This document shows positions 49,462-59,484 of a stretch of 64,000 bases of DNA, one piece after another (the stretch's first letter is position 1; every line of letters starts with the position of its first letter). Origin of the DNA: DAHUXN01 sp963811805 (GTDB taxonomy: Bacteria; Acidobacteriota; Terriglobia; Acidiferrales; UBA7541); contig CAWESU010000001.1 in NCBI GenBank assembly GCA_963811805.1, positions 2,790,001-2,854,000 on the forward strand. Reading direction: 5' to 3'. Made by a program: the position numbers and the translations under genes. A model generated the notes under the pieces. The model saw only the letters and a list, made by a program, of their open reading frames with translations. It was not told the DNA's origin and made no database searches.

Positions 49462-52272
49462 ATGCTTTACAATATGCGCGCTCCAAACCTCATAGATGTG
49501 GACGTTTCGTTGATGCTGAACGCCGGAACAAAACTGGGCCCTTACGAAGTCGTCGCGCCTCTCGGCGCGGGCGGAATGGGCGAAGTCTATCGCGCGCGCG
49601 ACACCAAACTCGGCCGCGAAGTGGCGCTAAAACTATTGCCCGCGGCATTTTCCGCCGACGCGGAGCGCATGGCGCGTTTTCGCCGCGAAGCGCAGGTGCT
49701 GGCTTCGCTCAATCATCCGAATATCGCCGCGATTTACGGCTTCGAAGATTCGAGCGGCGTCCTCGCGCTGGTGATGGAACTGGTGGAAGGGCCGACGCTC
49801 GCCGACCGCATCGCCAAAGGTGCGATCCCCGTGGATGAAGCCCTTCCCATCGCCAAACAAATCTGCGAGGGCCTTGAATATGCGCACGAGCGCGGCATAG
49901 TGCATCGCGATTTGAAGCCTGCGAACATCAAGCTGGCAAGCCACGACAAGCTCTCGAACAATGACGCCGTAAAAATCCTCGATTTCGGATTGGCGAAGGC
50001 ACTCGAGGGCGATCCTGCGTCGGTGGATATTTCGAGTTCGCCAACGATCAGCCGCATGGCCACGCAGGCGGGAATCATTCTCGGCACCGCTGCGTATATG
50101 TCGCCGGAGCAGGCGAAGGGCAAATCGGTCGACCGTCGCGCGGACATTTGGGCATTTGGCTGCGTGCTGTACGAAATGCTGACGGGCAAGATGGCCTTCG
50201 GCGGCGAGACTGTGACCGACACACTCGCGGCGGTGATTCGCGCCGAGCCGGATTGGCTGCAGCTGCCCGCGAATACGCCGCCGCGCATTCGCGAATTACT
50301 GCAGCGCTGCCTGAAAAAAGATCCGCGCCAGCGTTTGCAATCCATCGGCGACGCCCGCATCGCGCTGGAAGAAACTCTTTCCGGAGCGGCGCAAGAGACA
50401 TCGTCGTCGGGCGCCGGTGCCGTTGCACCAATCTCCGCCCCCGCGTGGCGCCGTGCGCTGCCTTGGGGAATTGCCGGGCTAAGTATTGCGGCGGCGCTGA
50501 TTTTGCTAGTCACTTTCTGGGGCGTGATGAATTCCGCGAAGCCGGCCCCGATAGAACTGAGCCTCGACGTTTCCTCCGGCCAGGAACTCTTCATGGGATC
50601 CGGACCCGCGGTGGTTGTATCGCGCGATGGTTCACGGATTGCTTACGTGGCCGGGCCTGCGTCTGGCGGAAGCGGCCAAATTTACGTGCGCGAGCTGGAT
50701 AAATCCGAAGCCATTCCGCTAGCAGGCGCGCAAGGAAGCTCGCTCTTCTTTTCGCCAGACGGCCAATGGATTGGATTTTATGGAAGCGAAGGGAAGCTTG
50801 AAAAAGTTTCTGTTTTCGGCGGGACGCCCGTGGTTCTGTGCGATGTGGGTGGCAGCAGCCGCGGCGGGTCCTGGGACACGAAGGGGACGATTCTGTTCAC
50901 GCCAAGCTACACGAGCCCATTGTATGTGGTTTCCGCAGCCGGCGGGACGCCCAGGCCCGTCACACATCTTGATAAGGGCAGAGGCGAAACGACGCATCGC
51001 TGGCCACAAGTCCTACCCGGCGGCACGGAGGTGCTGTTTACAGCTTCTGCAGATAACAACGATTTTGGGCATGCTTTCGTCGAAGCTGCCTCTCTTGCGA
51101 CTGGCGAAGCGCAAGTGCTGGTGGAAAACGCCTATTTCGGCCGTTACCTTTCGTCTGGATACCTGACTTACGTATCCGGCGGGACGCTGTTTGCTGTCCC
51201 ATTCGACGTCAAGAAACTGAAGCTGACGGGAACGGCGATGCCAGTTTTGCAGAACCTTCAGGCCAACCTCACCGACGGAAGCGCTCAAGTCAGTTTTTCA
51301 GAAACTGGCACAGCAGTTTACATCGCTGGCGCAACCTTCAACAACCAGGTCACCGTCGGTCTTTTCGACGGCAAGGGAGTGGCAACGCCGCTGATCAAAG
51401 AGCCTGGCGATTACGCTGGCCCGGTCTTTTCCCCTGACGGCAAGCTGCTTGCCTTGCAAGTCGGGACCAGCGACATTTCGGTTTACGACCTGTCCCGAGG
51501 AACGATGACCTCCCTCACTTTTCCTCCGGCCGGCTGCAATGAGCCGGTATGGACGCCCAACGGGAAAATGATCGCCTGCAACCGCACGAGTGGCGGTGTT
51601 GGACTCAGCTGGCTGCCTTCCGATGGGACGGGCAACATGAAACCCTTGACGCCCGGAATGGGGGCCTTCCAGATACCTGCTTCCTGGTCGCCGGACGGTG
51701 GAACCCTTGCGTTTTTCCAGTTCTCTCCCAAGACGGGAGGCTGTTGTGAAATTTGGACAATACCGGTAAGCGCAAGCGGCCAGCCCGGCCAGGCAAAACC
51801 CTACTTTGGCCAAGGAGCACACGGCGGAGATTCTTTTCCGGAGATTTCGCCCGATGGACATTGGATGGCTTACCAGTCCAGTGAGTCAGGCACGCCGCAG
51901 ATTTATGTGGTGCCGTTTCCAGACGCCGGAGGAAAATGGCAGATCTCGGCTGCTGGCGGAATTTTTCCTCTTTGGTCCAAGGCGGGACACGAACTGTTTT
52001 TCATTGGGCCAAGTGTCGCCGGAGAGGGGGCGCTGGCGGAGGTTCCTTATAGCGTCGAGGGAAATTCATTCCACGCTGGCAAGCCTGAACTTCTGTTCCA
52101 GGGCGGTTTTGAATTGCGCAATCCCTATATCCCGTACAGCGTCGCGCCGGACGGAAAACATTTCGCGATGTTGCAGGTGGTACAAGGAAAAACGACCGCG
52201 CCGGCTCTCCCGACGGTAGTTGTCAACTGGTTTGCCCGCCTGCAGAGCCTTGTCGCAGCGGGCCAGAAATAG
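49462..52272 (+). CDS. Transmembrane Ser/Thr protein kinase with TolB/PD40 repeats
   Basis: The protein (936 residues from this ATG, or 919 from the ATG at 49513, which gives the usual AGTKLGPYE start) has a Hanks kinase domain: GAGGMGEVY, Lys57, HRDLKPAN near 148-155, DFG at 174-176 and MSPEQA. One membrane helix (GIAGLSIAAALILLVTFWGV, about residues 334-353) leads to a periplasmic beta-propeller with FSPDGQWIGFYGSEG, FSPDGKLLALQ and WSPDGGTLAFF repeats. It has the same architecture as the kinase at 34-37 kb but is a distinct paralogue. Confidence 0.93.
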   Translation: MLYNMRAPNLIDVDVSLMLNAGTKLGPYEVVAPLGAGGMGEVYRARDTKLGREVALKLLPAAFSADAERMARFRREAQVLASLNHPNIAAIYGFEDSSGVLALVMELVEGPTLADRIAKGAIPVDEALPIAKQICEGLEYAHERGIVHRDLKPANIKLASHDKLSNNDAVKILDFGLAKALEGDPASVDISSSPTISRMATQAGIILGTAAYMSPEQAKGKSVDRRADIWAFGCVLYEMLTGKMAFGGETVTDTLAAVIRAEPDWLQLPANTPPRIRELLQRCLKKDPRQRLQSIGDARIALEETLSGAAQETSSSGAGAVAPISAPAWRRALPWGIAGLSIAAALILLVTFWGVMNSAKPAPIELSLDVSSGQELFMGSGPAVVVSRDGSRIAYVAGPASGGSGQIYVRELDKSEAIPLAGAQGSSLFFSPDGQWIGFYGSEGKLEKVSVFGGTPVVLCDVGGSSRGGSWDTKGTILFTPSYTSPLYVVSAAGGTPRPVTHLDKGRGETTHRWPQVLPGGTEVLFTASADNNDFGHAFVEAASLATGEAQVLVENAYFGRYLSSGYLTYVSGGTLFAVPFDVKKLKLTGTAMPVLQNLQANLTDGSAQVSFSETGTAVYIAGATFNNQVTVGLFDGKGVATPLIKEPGDYAGPVFSPDGKLLALQVGTSDISVYDLSRGTMTSLTFPPAGCNEPVWTPNGKMIACNRTSGGVGLSWLPSDGTGNMKPLTPGMGAFQIPASWSPDGGTLAFFQFSPKTGGCCEIWTIPVSASGQPGQAKPYFGQGAHGGDSFPEISPDGHWMAYQSSESGTPQIYVVPFPDAGGKWQISAAGGIFPLWSKAGHELFFIGPSVAGEGALAEVPYSVEGNSFHAGKPELLFQGGFELRNPYIPYSVAPDGKHFAMLQVVQGKTTAPALPTVVVNWFARLQSLVAAGQK

Positions 52273-52380
52273 TTGGCGGGGCGGCATGTCGCGTTGGAGC
52301 AACCGAGAAAAACCTCTGGCCGCTCACCAGCGAAACTGCATCCGATAACTGAGCATCGAGTAGCTGTGCAAACGGGCTAA

Positions 52381-52395
52381 ACCTCCTCCCCGGAG
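52381..52395 (+). promoter_or_regulatory. Hairpin covering the ribosome binding site of the ADOP gene
   Basis: CCTCC-TCCCC-GGAGG pairs the Shine-Dalgarno GGAGG with an upstream CCTCC, eight bases before the ATG at 52403. It could limit translation initiation; the stem is only five pairs. Confidence 0.4.
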
Positions 52396-52402
52396 GCGAG
52401 CG

Positions 52403-54850
52403 ATGTGGCAGGACGTTAAGTACGGGCTAAGGATGCTGGCCAAAGCGCCGGGATTCACCGCCGTCGCCGTGCTCACTCTGGCCCTCGGCATCGGCGCCAA
52501 CACCGCGATGTTTAGCGTGGTCGATGGCGTCATGTTAGCCCCGCTGCCTTATGCGCAGCCGGATCGCTTGGTGGTGATCTGGGAGAACAATCTACACTTC
52601 AAGCATCACGTTTGGGCTTCCTACCCCAACTTCCAGGATTGGCAGCGCAGCGCCGGCTCCTTCGAGCAAATGGCCGCGCTCCGCTGGCAGGATTTCGATG
52701 TCACAAGTCCCGGCGCGCCTGAACATCTTCAGGGCGAGAACGTCTCGGCTGATTTTTTCGCCATGCTCGGCGTAAATCTCGCCCTGGGCCGCAATTTTTC
52801 TCCGCAAGAAGATCAGCGCGGCGGCGCGCCGGTGGTCATCATCAGCAGCTCATTCTGGAGAAATCGCTTTGGCGGCAACCCGCAAGCGCTCGGCAAGCCC
52901 GTAACTCTAAATGGAATCGTTTACGCGGTTGTCGGCGTTCTCCCGCCGGGTTTTTCTTTTGCTGACCAGCACGATGACGTTTACACACCGCTAGGACAGG
53001 GCGACCCGCTCATGCTCGATCCGCGCGGCGCGCCGGCAGTCTTGTCCATCGCGCGGCTGAAGCCCGGGGTCAGCCTCTCTCAAGCGCAAGCGGAAATGAT
53101 CACGATCCAGGGCCATCTGGAGCAGCTCTATCCCGACGCGAATCGTGGCGTGGGAACAGACGTGGTCCCGCTCAAGCAGGTAATGATCGGAGACGTAAAC
53201 GGAACGCTGCTGTTGTTGCTGGGGGCAGTGGGTCTGGTATTACTGATCGCCTGCGCCAACGTCGCGAATCTGTTGCTGGCGCGTTCCGCGGCGCGCACGC
53301 GCGAGTTTGCGATTCGTTCCGCGCTGGGCGCCAGCCGTTCGCGCGTGGTGCGGCAGTTGCTCACCGAAAGCACGCTTCTTTCTGTCGCCGGCGCCGGCCT
53401 CGGGCTGGTCATTGCAAAATGGGGCGTCGCTCCGGTGCTCGCGGCGGCGCCGGGAAGTTTGCCGCGCAGCGAAAATATCGGCGTGAACGCTCCGGTTTTG
53501 CTCTTTACGCTCGGCGTTTCGATTGCGGTGGGAATTCTGTTCGGCCTCGCGCCCGCACTGAAAAGTTCGAAGGCCGATTTGCAAACCTCGTTGAAAGAGG
53601 GCGGCCGCGGCACGACCGGCGCACATCATCGCGTACAAAACGGCCTCGTCGTTGTGCAGATGGCTCTGACGCTTGTGCTGCTGGTCGGCGCGGGCCTGCT
53701 GTTCCGCACTATTCGGCATTTGTGGGAAACCAACCCCGGCTTCGACACGCAGCACGTCGTCACTTTCAAAGTGGGTTTTTCGCCTTCGCTGACCAAGACC
53801 GCCGCGAGCATGCGCGCCGCCTACCAGCAGTTGCTTGAGCGCGTGCGCATGATTCCTGGCGTGCAGGCCGCGGACTTCACCTACATCGTTCCGCTGCTTG
53901 GCGAAGACAACGTCTGCCCGTTCTGGATTGGCTCGCAAAAGCCCGCCGTGGTTCAAGCGGCTCCGCGGATGATGGTGTTCGACACGGGCCCCGATTATCT
54001 TCATGCGATGGGAATACCGCTGGTCCGCGGCCGCTTTTTCACGCGGGAAGACACCACGAAGTCCGGGTGCGTCGCGGCAATCGACACCGTCTTTGCCAAC
54101 ACCTATTTCCACGGCCAGGACCCGCTCGGTCAGGGCTTGAATTTCGGATGGACGCCGCCTTGGGGCCCTTGCCGCATCGTCGGCGTGGTGGGCCACGTAA
54201 AACAGTGGGGCCTGGGCGACGAAAGCTCCTACACGCAAGCGCAAGCGTATTTTCCGCTGTACCAAATTCCCGATGAGTGGGTGATCGGATCGCAGGGGTT
54301 TCCCACCACCACAATCCTTGTTCGCACGTCGCTCAGCGCAGCGGCCCTGATGCCTGCGGTGAAGAATGTCGTCTATGGAGTCGGCAAAGAGCAGCCGGTC
54401 TATGACGTGCGCACCATGCGTGAGATTGCCTCGGAGTCGATGTCTTCGCAGCGCTTTCCGATGATCCTGCTGGAAGTGTTCGCGGGCTTGGCGCTGCTGC
54501 TGGCCTCGGTCGGAATTTACGGCGTAATTTCCTACTCGGTCAGCCAGCGCGTACACGAGATTGGCGTGCGCATGGCCCTCGGAGCGGAGCGGCGCGACGT
54601 TTTCCGCATGATCCTTGGTCAGGGTCTGCGGCTCGCTCTGACAGGACTCGCAATCGGCGTCGCCGCTGCCTTGATTCTCACGCGGCTGCTGTCGAGCTTC
54701 ACCAGTTTGCTCTATGGAGTCCGAGCGGGCGATCCCGCCACATTCGGCGCCGTAGCCGTGGTCTTGGCGTTCGTCGCGCTCGCGGCCTGCTACATTCCCG
54801 CGCGCCGCGCCATGCGCGTCGAGCCGATGGAGGCATTGCGTTACGAATAG
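52403..54850 (+). CDS. ADOP-type ABC transporter permease, first of a tandem pair
   Basis: The 815-residue protein starts MWQDVKYGLRMLAKAPGFTA and has two MacB periplasmic core plus FtsX units: IACANVANLLLARSAARTRE closes the first, and VSQRVHEIGVRMALGAERRD lies in the second. It ends PARRAMRVEPMEALRYE. No ABC ATPase gene is next to it. It is followed 47 bases later by a second ADOP gene in the same orientation. Confidence 0.92.
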   Translation: MWQDVKYGLRMLAKAPGFTAVAVLTLALGIGANTAMFSVVDGVMLAPLPYAQPDRLVVIWENNLHFKHHVWASYPNFQDWQRSAGSFEQMAALRWQDFDVTSPGAPEHLQGENVSADFFAMLGVNLALGRNFSPQEDQRGGAPVVIISSSFWRNRFGGNPQALGKPVTLNGIVYAVVGVLPPGFSFADQHDDVYTPLGQGDPLMLDPRGAPAVLSIARLKPGVSLSQAQAEMITIQGHLEQLYPDANRGVGTDVVPLKQVMIGDVNGTLLLLLGAVGLVLLIACANVANLLLARSAARTREFAIRSALGASRSRVVRQLLTESTLLSVAGAGLGLVIAKWGVAPVLAAAPGSLPRSENIGVNAPVLLFTLGVSIAVGILFGLAPALKSSKADLQTSLKEGGRGTTGAHHRVQNGLVVVQMALTLVLLVGAGLLFRTIRHLWETNPGFDTQHVVTFKVGFSPSLTKTAASMRAAYQQLLERVRMIPGVQAADFTYIVPLLGEDNVCPFWIGSQKPAVVQAAPRMMVFDTGPDYLHAMGIPLVRGRFFTREDTTKSGCVAAIDTVFANTYFHGQDPLGQGLNFGWTPPWGPCRIVGVVGHVKQWGLGDESSYTQAQAYFPLYQIPDEWVIGSQGFPTTTILVRTSLSAAALMPAVKNVVYGVGKEQPVYDVRTMREIASESMSSQRFPMILLEVFAGLALLLASVGIYGVISYSVSQRVHEIGVRMALGAERRDVFRMILGQGLRLALTGLAIGVAAALILTRLLSSFTSLLYGVRAGDPATFGAVAVVLAFVALAACYIPARRAMRVEPMEALRYE

Positions 54851-54897
54851 TTGAGCGTTACCTTTGCTGACGGCTCGCCTAATGCTGAGGTGAAAGC

Positions 54898-57354
54898 ATG
54901 AACACGATGATGCAAGACATTAAATACGGCCTGCGAATGCTCGCGAAGGCTCCCGGCTTCACCGCCGTCGCCGTCCTTTCGCTCACGCTGGGCATCGGCG
55001 CCAACACCACCATCTTCACGTTGGCGAAGGCCATTTTTCTCCACTCCATTCCCGTTAAAGACCCTGCGAGCGTGATGGTTTTTTATTCCACGGCGAGCAG
55101 CCGCAAGGGTCCGTCTCAAGAGTATCTGCCCACCCCGCTTCCGAACGCCACCGACTATCGCAACGACCTCAAATCGTTTTCCGGCATTGCCATTGCCATC
55201 GGCGACGGATTCAACCTCACACTCTCACAGAACCATGTGCAACTCTTCGGCTACATGGTCAACGCGAATTTCTTCGACGTTCTCGGCGTTCATCCCATTC
55301 TTGGCCGCGGATTGTCGCCCGACGAGGACACCACCCCGCGCCCCGTCGCCGTGATTAGCTACGATCTGTGGAAGACGCGATTCGGCGGCGACCCGCAGAT
55401 TCTGAACAAGACCATTCAGATGGACCAGTTCCAGTACAGCGTCATCGGCGTCGCTCCGCGTGATTTTCAGGGCGTCGGCGATCTGGGCAGCCCCGATGTT
55501 TTCATTCCCATTTCGATGGACGACGAAGTCGCCACCGGACTCTTCAAAACTTTTTTGCATGACCGCGGCTTCCGCCTCGCGAACATGATCGGCCGGCTGA
55601 GGCCCGGCGTCACCGTCGCCCAGGCCAGCGCCGAAACCCGCGGCCTCGGCTTACAGCTCGAAAGGGAATATCCCAAGGACAACGGCGGGCGCAATGAAAT
55701 GATCGTGCCCATCGAGGAAACCTCGATTCCGCCGCAGTTGCACAGCGTCTTTGCTCTCGCTGGAGCTTTGATGATGGGCATCGTCGGCTTGGTGCTCTTG
55801 ATCGCCTGCGCCAACGTCGCCAACTTGCTCCTCGCTCGCGCCACGCAGCGCCAGCGCGAAATTGCCGTGCGTTTGGCGCTCGGCGCGTCGCGCACGCGGC
55901 TGATTCGCCAGCTGCTCACCGAAAGTTTCCTGATCGCGTTGCTCGCTGGCGTCCTCGGCGTTTTCTGCGCCTACTGGGGGAAAAACGTGCTCGTTTCGCT
56001 GCTTCCTCAGGGACTCGTGCGCACGCTCGATTTCACTCTCGACGCGCGCGTTTTTCTCTACACTTTGGGCCTTGCCGCCGTCGCCACCGTGCTTTTTGGA
56101 CTCGTGCCTGCTCTGCAAGCCTCGCGCAGCGACAGCATCGCTGCGCTCAAGGATCGCACCGGCGCGCCCAGCGGAAGTACCCGCTGGTACGGCCTGCGCG
56201 GCGTCCTGGTGATGATTCAAGTTTCGCTCTCGCTGATCGCCCTCGTTGGCGCGGGCCTGTTCATTCACAGCCTGCGCAACGCACAGCAAATCAATCCCGG
56301 CTTCGAAGTGCACCATGAAATGATCATGTTCCTGAACCCCGGCGCGGAGCACTACGCTCAGCCGCAAGCCGAGGCCTTCTATCGCGACGCCATCCAGCGC
56401 CTCGACGCGCTTCCCATGGTCGCCGGCGCTGGTCTTACCGACACGCCTCCGTTCGGCGGCGGTCTGCAACGCACCACCTTCACCGACGGCGTCGATGCCA
56501 CTGACCCGCGCAACGGCAAGCTCACGCCGGTCGAAGCCGTGTCGCCCGGATTCTTCTCCGCTGCGGGCATCACCATGATCGAGGGGCGCGATTTCGCCGA
56601 AAGCGACGATGCCAATAGTACCGATGTCGCCATCGTGAATCGCGCCGCTGCCGCTACTTTCTGGCCCGGCGAAGACCCCATCGGCCAGCACTTGCATTTT
56701 CTCGGCGAGACCTGGGTGGTCACCGTGGTCGGCGTCGTGAACACCACAAAATATGCCTCGCTCGGCGAACCACCTCAGGCCATCGTGTATTTCCCTCTCA
56801 AGCAGCACTATGCGCAAGGTGTCGTTCTGTACGTTCGCGCCAAGGGCGATCCTGCCAGCGCCATCCCCTCCGTGCGAACCGTCCTCCATTCGCTCGCTCC
56901 CACGCTTCCGTTGGCCTTTGTCCGCACTATGGAGGAAATGCTCGTGCAGTCTCTCCAAGCGCCGCGTCTCGGCGCGGAACTGCTCGGCACCTTCGGCCTG
57001 CTCGCGCTCGTGCTCGCCACCATCGGCACCTATGGCGTGATGTCGTATTCGGTGAGCCAGCGCAGAAACGAAATCGGGATACGCATGGCGCTCGGCGCGC
57101 AGCCCAGCAACGTCATGCGCCTGATTCTCGCCAACGGAATGGCCATGGTCGTCGCTGGCGTCGTCGTGGGCCTGGGATTGTCGATGCTTCTCGCGAAGTT
57201 CATGAACAGCCTGCTCTACGGCATCGGGATATTCGACGCGGCCAGCTTCCTCTTGACCGCCGCGCTGCTGGTGCTCGTCGCGCTGGGCGCATGCTATTTG
57301 CCCGCGCGCCGCGCCATGCGCGTCGACCCCATTGTCGCGCTGCGCTACGAATAG
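54898..57354 (+). CDS. ADOP-type ABC transporter permease, second of a tandem pair
   Basis: The 818-residue protein (MMQDIKYGLRMLAKAPGFTA from the second Met) has the same two-unit layout: LIACANVANLLLARATQRQR, then SVSQRRNEIGIRMALGAQPS, and ends PARRAMRVDPIVALRYE. It shares its first 20 residues almost exactly with its neighbour, but the periplasmic domains differ strongly. So the two are old duplicates, possibly forming one heteromeric transporter. GAGGTG precedes the ATG. Confidence 0.92.
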   Translation: MNTMMQDIKYGLRMLAKAPGFTAVAVLSLTLGIGANTTIFTLAKAIFLHSIPVKDPASVMVFYSTASSRKGPSQEYLPTPLPNATDYRNDLKSFSGIAIAIGDGFNLTLSQNHVQLFGYMVNANFFDVLGVHPILGRGLSPDEDTTPRPVAVISYDLWKTRFGGDPQILNKTIQMDQFQYSVIGVAPRDFQGVGDLGSPDVFIPISMDDEVATGLFKTFLHDRGFRLANMIGRLRPGVTVAQASAETRGLGLQLEREYPKDNGGRNEMIVPIEETSIPPQLHSVFALAGALMMGIVGLVLLIACANVANLLLARATQRQREIAVRLALGASRTRLIRQLLTESFLIALLAGVLGVFCAYWGKNVLVSLLPQGLVRTLDFTLDARVFLYTLGLAAVATVLFGLVPALQASRSDSIAALKDRTGAPSGSTRWYGLRGVLVMIQVSLSLIALVGAGLFIHSLRNAQQINPGFEVHHEMIMFLNPGAEHYAQPQAEAFYRDAIQRLDALPMVAGAGLTDTPPFGGGLQRTTFTDGVDATDPRNGKLTPVEAVSPGFFSAAGITMIEGRDFAESDDANSTDVAIVNRAAAATFWPGEDPIGQHLHFLGETWVVTVVGVVNTTKYASLGEPPQAIVYFPLKQHYAQGVVLYVRAKGDPASAIPSVRTVLHSLAPTLPLAFVRTMEEMLVQSLQAPRLGAELLGTFGLLALVLATIGTYGVMSYSVSQRRNEIGIRMALGAQPSNVMRLILANGMAMVVAGVVVGLGLSMLLAKFMNSLLYGIGIFDAASFLLTAALLVLVALGACYLPARRAMRVDPIVALRYE

Positions 57355-57470
57355 CGCCGCTTCTTCGCGCCGGACGGCATTTTGTTTTTTCGCAGCACCT
57401 CTTCGCCCTTTCTGCCCACTCGCGCCGGATTCCTGTTAGATTTATCCGTTCACGGCTAGGCGGAACCCGA

Positions 57471-57911
57471 ATGACCATCGAAAAGCTCGAACCCAAGGCC
57501 GATAATCCCTGCTTCGGATGCGGCGCGGACAATCCTCGCGGCATGATGCTCACCTTCGAGCAGGATCACGAAGCGCGCAAAATCGTCGGCCGCTTCCGTC
57601 TGGGTCCGGAATATCAGGGCAGCAATCGCGTCCTGCACGGCGGCATCATCGCTGTACTGCTCGATGAAGCCATGGGCAAACTCAATCGCTTTCACAGCGT
57701 CCGCGCCGTCACCGCCGAATTGAATGTCGAGTATCTGCGCCCCGTGCCCATCGACGAAGAAATCGTCGTCGAGGCGCAGGAAGTTTCGCGCGAAGGCCGC
57801 AACCTGATGCATCGCGGTGAAATCCGCAACGCCGCCGGAAAAGTTCTGGCGCGCGGCCGCGGAAGATTCGTAGTCGTGGGCCAGCCTGCCCAGAAGAGCG
57901 AGGACCGATGA
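57471..57911 (+). CDS. PaaI-type hotdog-fold thioesterase
   Basis: The 146-residue protein has an N-terminal CFGCGADNPRGM motif and the hotdog helix motif VLHGGIIAVLLDEAMGKL, with the active-site Asp/Glu region, followed by three beta strands (AELNVEYLRPVPID). It likely hydrolyses acyl-CoA thioesters. The stop overlaps the next start by four bases (ATGA). Confidence 0.88.
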   Translation: MTIEKLEPKADNPCFGCGADNPRGMMLTFEQDHEARKIVGRFRLGPEYQGSNRVLHGGIIAVLLDEAMGKLNRFHSVRAVTAELNVEYLRPVPIDEEIVVEAQEVSREGRNLMHRGEIRNAAGKVLARGRGRFVVVGQPAQKSEDR

Positions 57912-58387
57912 GCCTGAAACAGTACGATGCCAGATTCCTTAACGAAATCGCCGCCGCCGCACTGGCGCGCGACGACGTGGCCGTGCGCGCCAAACGCGTC
58001 GCGGAAATGATTCGCGAGGCGTCCGGATGCTTTTGGGTCGGCATTTTTGAAATCGCGGAGGACGAAGCCAGCGCCGTCGGCTGGACTGGCGCGGAGTCTC
58101 CCGCGTTCATGCGTTTTCCGCTCACTCGCGGAATCACGCGCGACGTGGTCAAAACGCGGAAGAGCGCCGTGGTCAACGACGTGCTGAAAGATTCGCGCTA
58201 CCTCGTCGCATTTTCGACGACTCGCTCGGAAGTCATCGCGCCGGTGATCGACGCGGTCGGCAACGTGGTCGGCACTCTCGAAGCCGACGCCGACAAAGTC
58301 GACGCCTTCGGCGACGCTGACGTCCAGTTTCTCGACCAGTGCGCCTCGCGCATTCTTCCGCTCTTCGCCAGAGCCGCGCAGGTCTAA
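57908..58387 (+). CDS. GAF domain protein
   Basis: The 159-residue protein is one GAF domain: EMIREASGCFWVGIFEIAED, then GITRDVVKTRKSAVVNDVLK and EVIAPVIDAVGNVVGTLEAD. The size resembles free methionine-(R)-sulfoxide reductase, but the three Cys of that enzyme are not conserved (only Cys41 and one near residue 147). It is more likely a small-molecule sensor. It is coupled to the thioesterase gene. Confidence 0.78.
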   Translation: MSLKQYDARFLNEIAAAALARDDVAVRAKRVAEMIREASGCFWVGIFEIAEDEASAVGWTGAESPAFMRFPLTRGITRDVVKTRKSAVVNDVLKDSRYLVAFSTTRSEVIAPVIDAVGNVVGTLEADADKVDAFGDADVQFLDQCASRILPLFARAAQV

Positions 58388-58538
58388 GCCGCACGCGCGC
58401 TGTTCGCCGCCGCGCTCTCCTGCCGCGCGAGTCGGCGCATTATTTTCTGCTGCCTGCCAATTTGGCCTGATTCTCGCCCCGCCGCCCCATTCGCATTCCC
58501 ATCGCTTTTCATTAAAATAGACTCACGAGGAAACCCAA

Positions 58539-59459
58539 ATGGACAACGGAAATCGCACCAACGCGAATAGTGACGACGGCCACGAGAATCTCTGGCGCGT
58601 CAAAGTCGGCCTGGCCGAAATGCTCAAGGGCGGCGTCATCATGGACGTCACCACCGCCGAGCAGGCCAAAATCGCCGAAGACGCGGGCGCTTGCGCCGTC
58701 ATGGCGCTCGAGCGCGTTCCCGCCGATATTCGCAAAGAAGGCGGCGTCGCGCGCATGGCCTCGCCGCGCATCATCCGCGAAATCATGGACACCGTCACCA
58801 TTCCCGTGATGGCCAAAGTCCGCATCGGCCATTTCGCCGAAGCGCAAGTCCTCGAAGCCCTCGAAGTCGACTACATCGACGAAAGCGAAGTGCTCACGCC
58901 CGCCGACGAGGAAAATCACGTTTGGAAGCACGCCTTCAAAGTGCCCTTCGTCTGCGGCGCGCGCAATCTCGGCGAAGCCCTGCGCCGCATCGGCGAAGGC
59001 GCGGCCATGATTCGCACCAAGGGCGAAGCCGGCTCCGGCAACATCGTCGAGGCCGTGCGCCACATGCGCACCATCGTCGGCCAGATGAAGCGCCTCACCA
59101 CCCTGGGCGAAGAGCAGCTCATGCACGAAGCCAAGGAGCTCGGCGCTCCGATCGATCTTGTTCAGCAAGTTGCCAAAACCGGGAAATTGCCGGTGCCGAA
59201 TTTCTCTGCCGGCGGCATTGCTACTCCCGCCGACGCCGCGCTCATGATGCAGCTCGGCGCCGAAGCGGTCTTCGTCGGCTCCGGCATTTTCAAGTCCAGC
59301 GATCCGGCCAAGCGCGCCAAGGCCATCGTCTACGCCACTACCAATTATCAGGACGCGAAAAAAGTCCTCGCCGCTTCCGACGAGCTCGGCGAAGCCATGA
59401 AGGGCCTCGACGTCCGCCAAATGGACGAAAAGGACCTTCTCCAAACCCGCGGCTGGTAA
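58539..59459 (+). CDS. pdxS: Pyridoxal 5'-phosphate synthase lyase subunit PdxS
   Basis: The 306-residue protein matches PdxS throughout: MLKGGVIMDVTTAEQAKIAE, then ALERVPADIRKEGGVARMAS, a lysine-bearing PVMAKVRIGHFAEAQ, GAAMIRTKGEAGSGNIVEA and FSAGGIATPADAALMMQLGA. It makes PLP from ribose 5-phosphate, glyceraldehyde 3-phosphate and ammonia. The glutaminase partner pdxT is not adjacent. Confidence 0.97.
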   Translation: MDNGNRTNANSDDGHENLWRVKVGLAEMLKGGVIMDVTTAEQAKIAEDAGACAVMALERVPADIRKEGGVARMASPRIIREIMDTVTIPVMAKVRIGHFAEAQVLEALEVDYIDESEVLTPADEENHVWKHAFKVPFVCGARNLGEALRRIGEGAAMIRTKGEAGSGNIVEAVRHMRTIVGQMKRLTTLGEEQLMHEAKELGAPIDLVQQVAKTGKLPVPNFSAGGIATPADAALMMQLGAEAVFVGSGIFKSSDPAKRAKAIVYATTNYQDAKKVLAASDELGEAMKGLDVRQMDEKDLLQTRGW

Positions 59460-59484
59460 ATTCGGTTTTTCGCCGGAGGGACAC

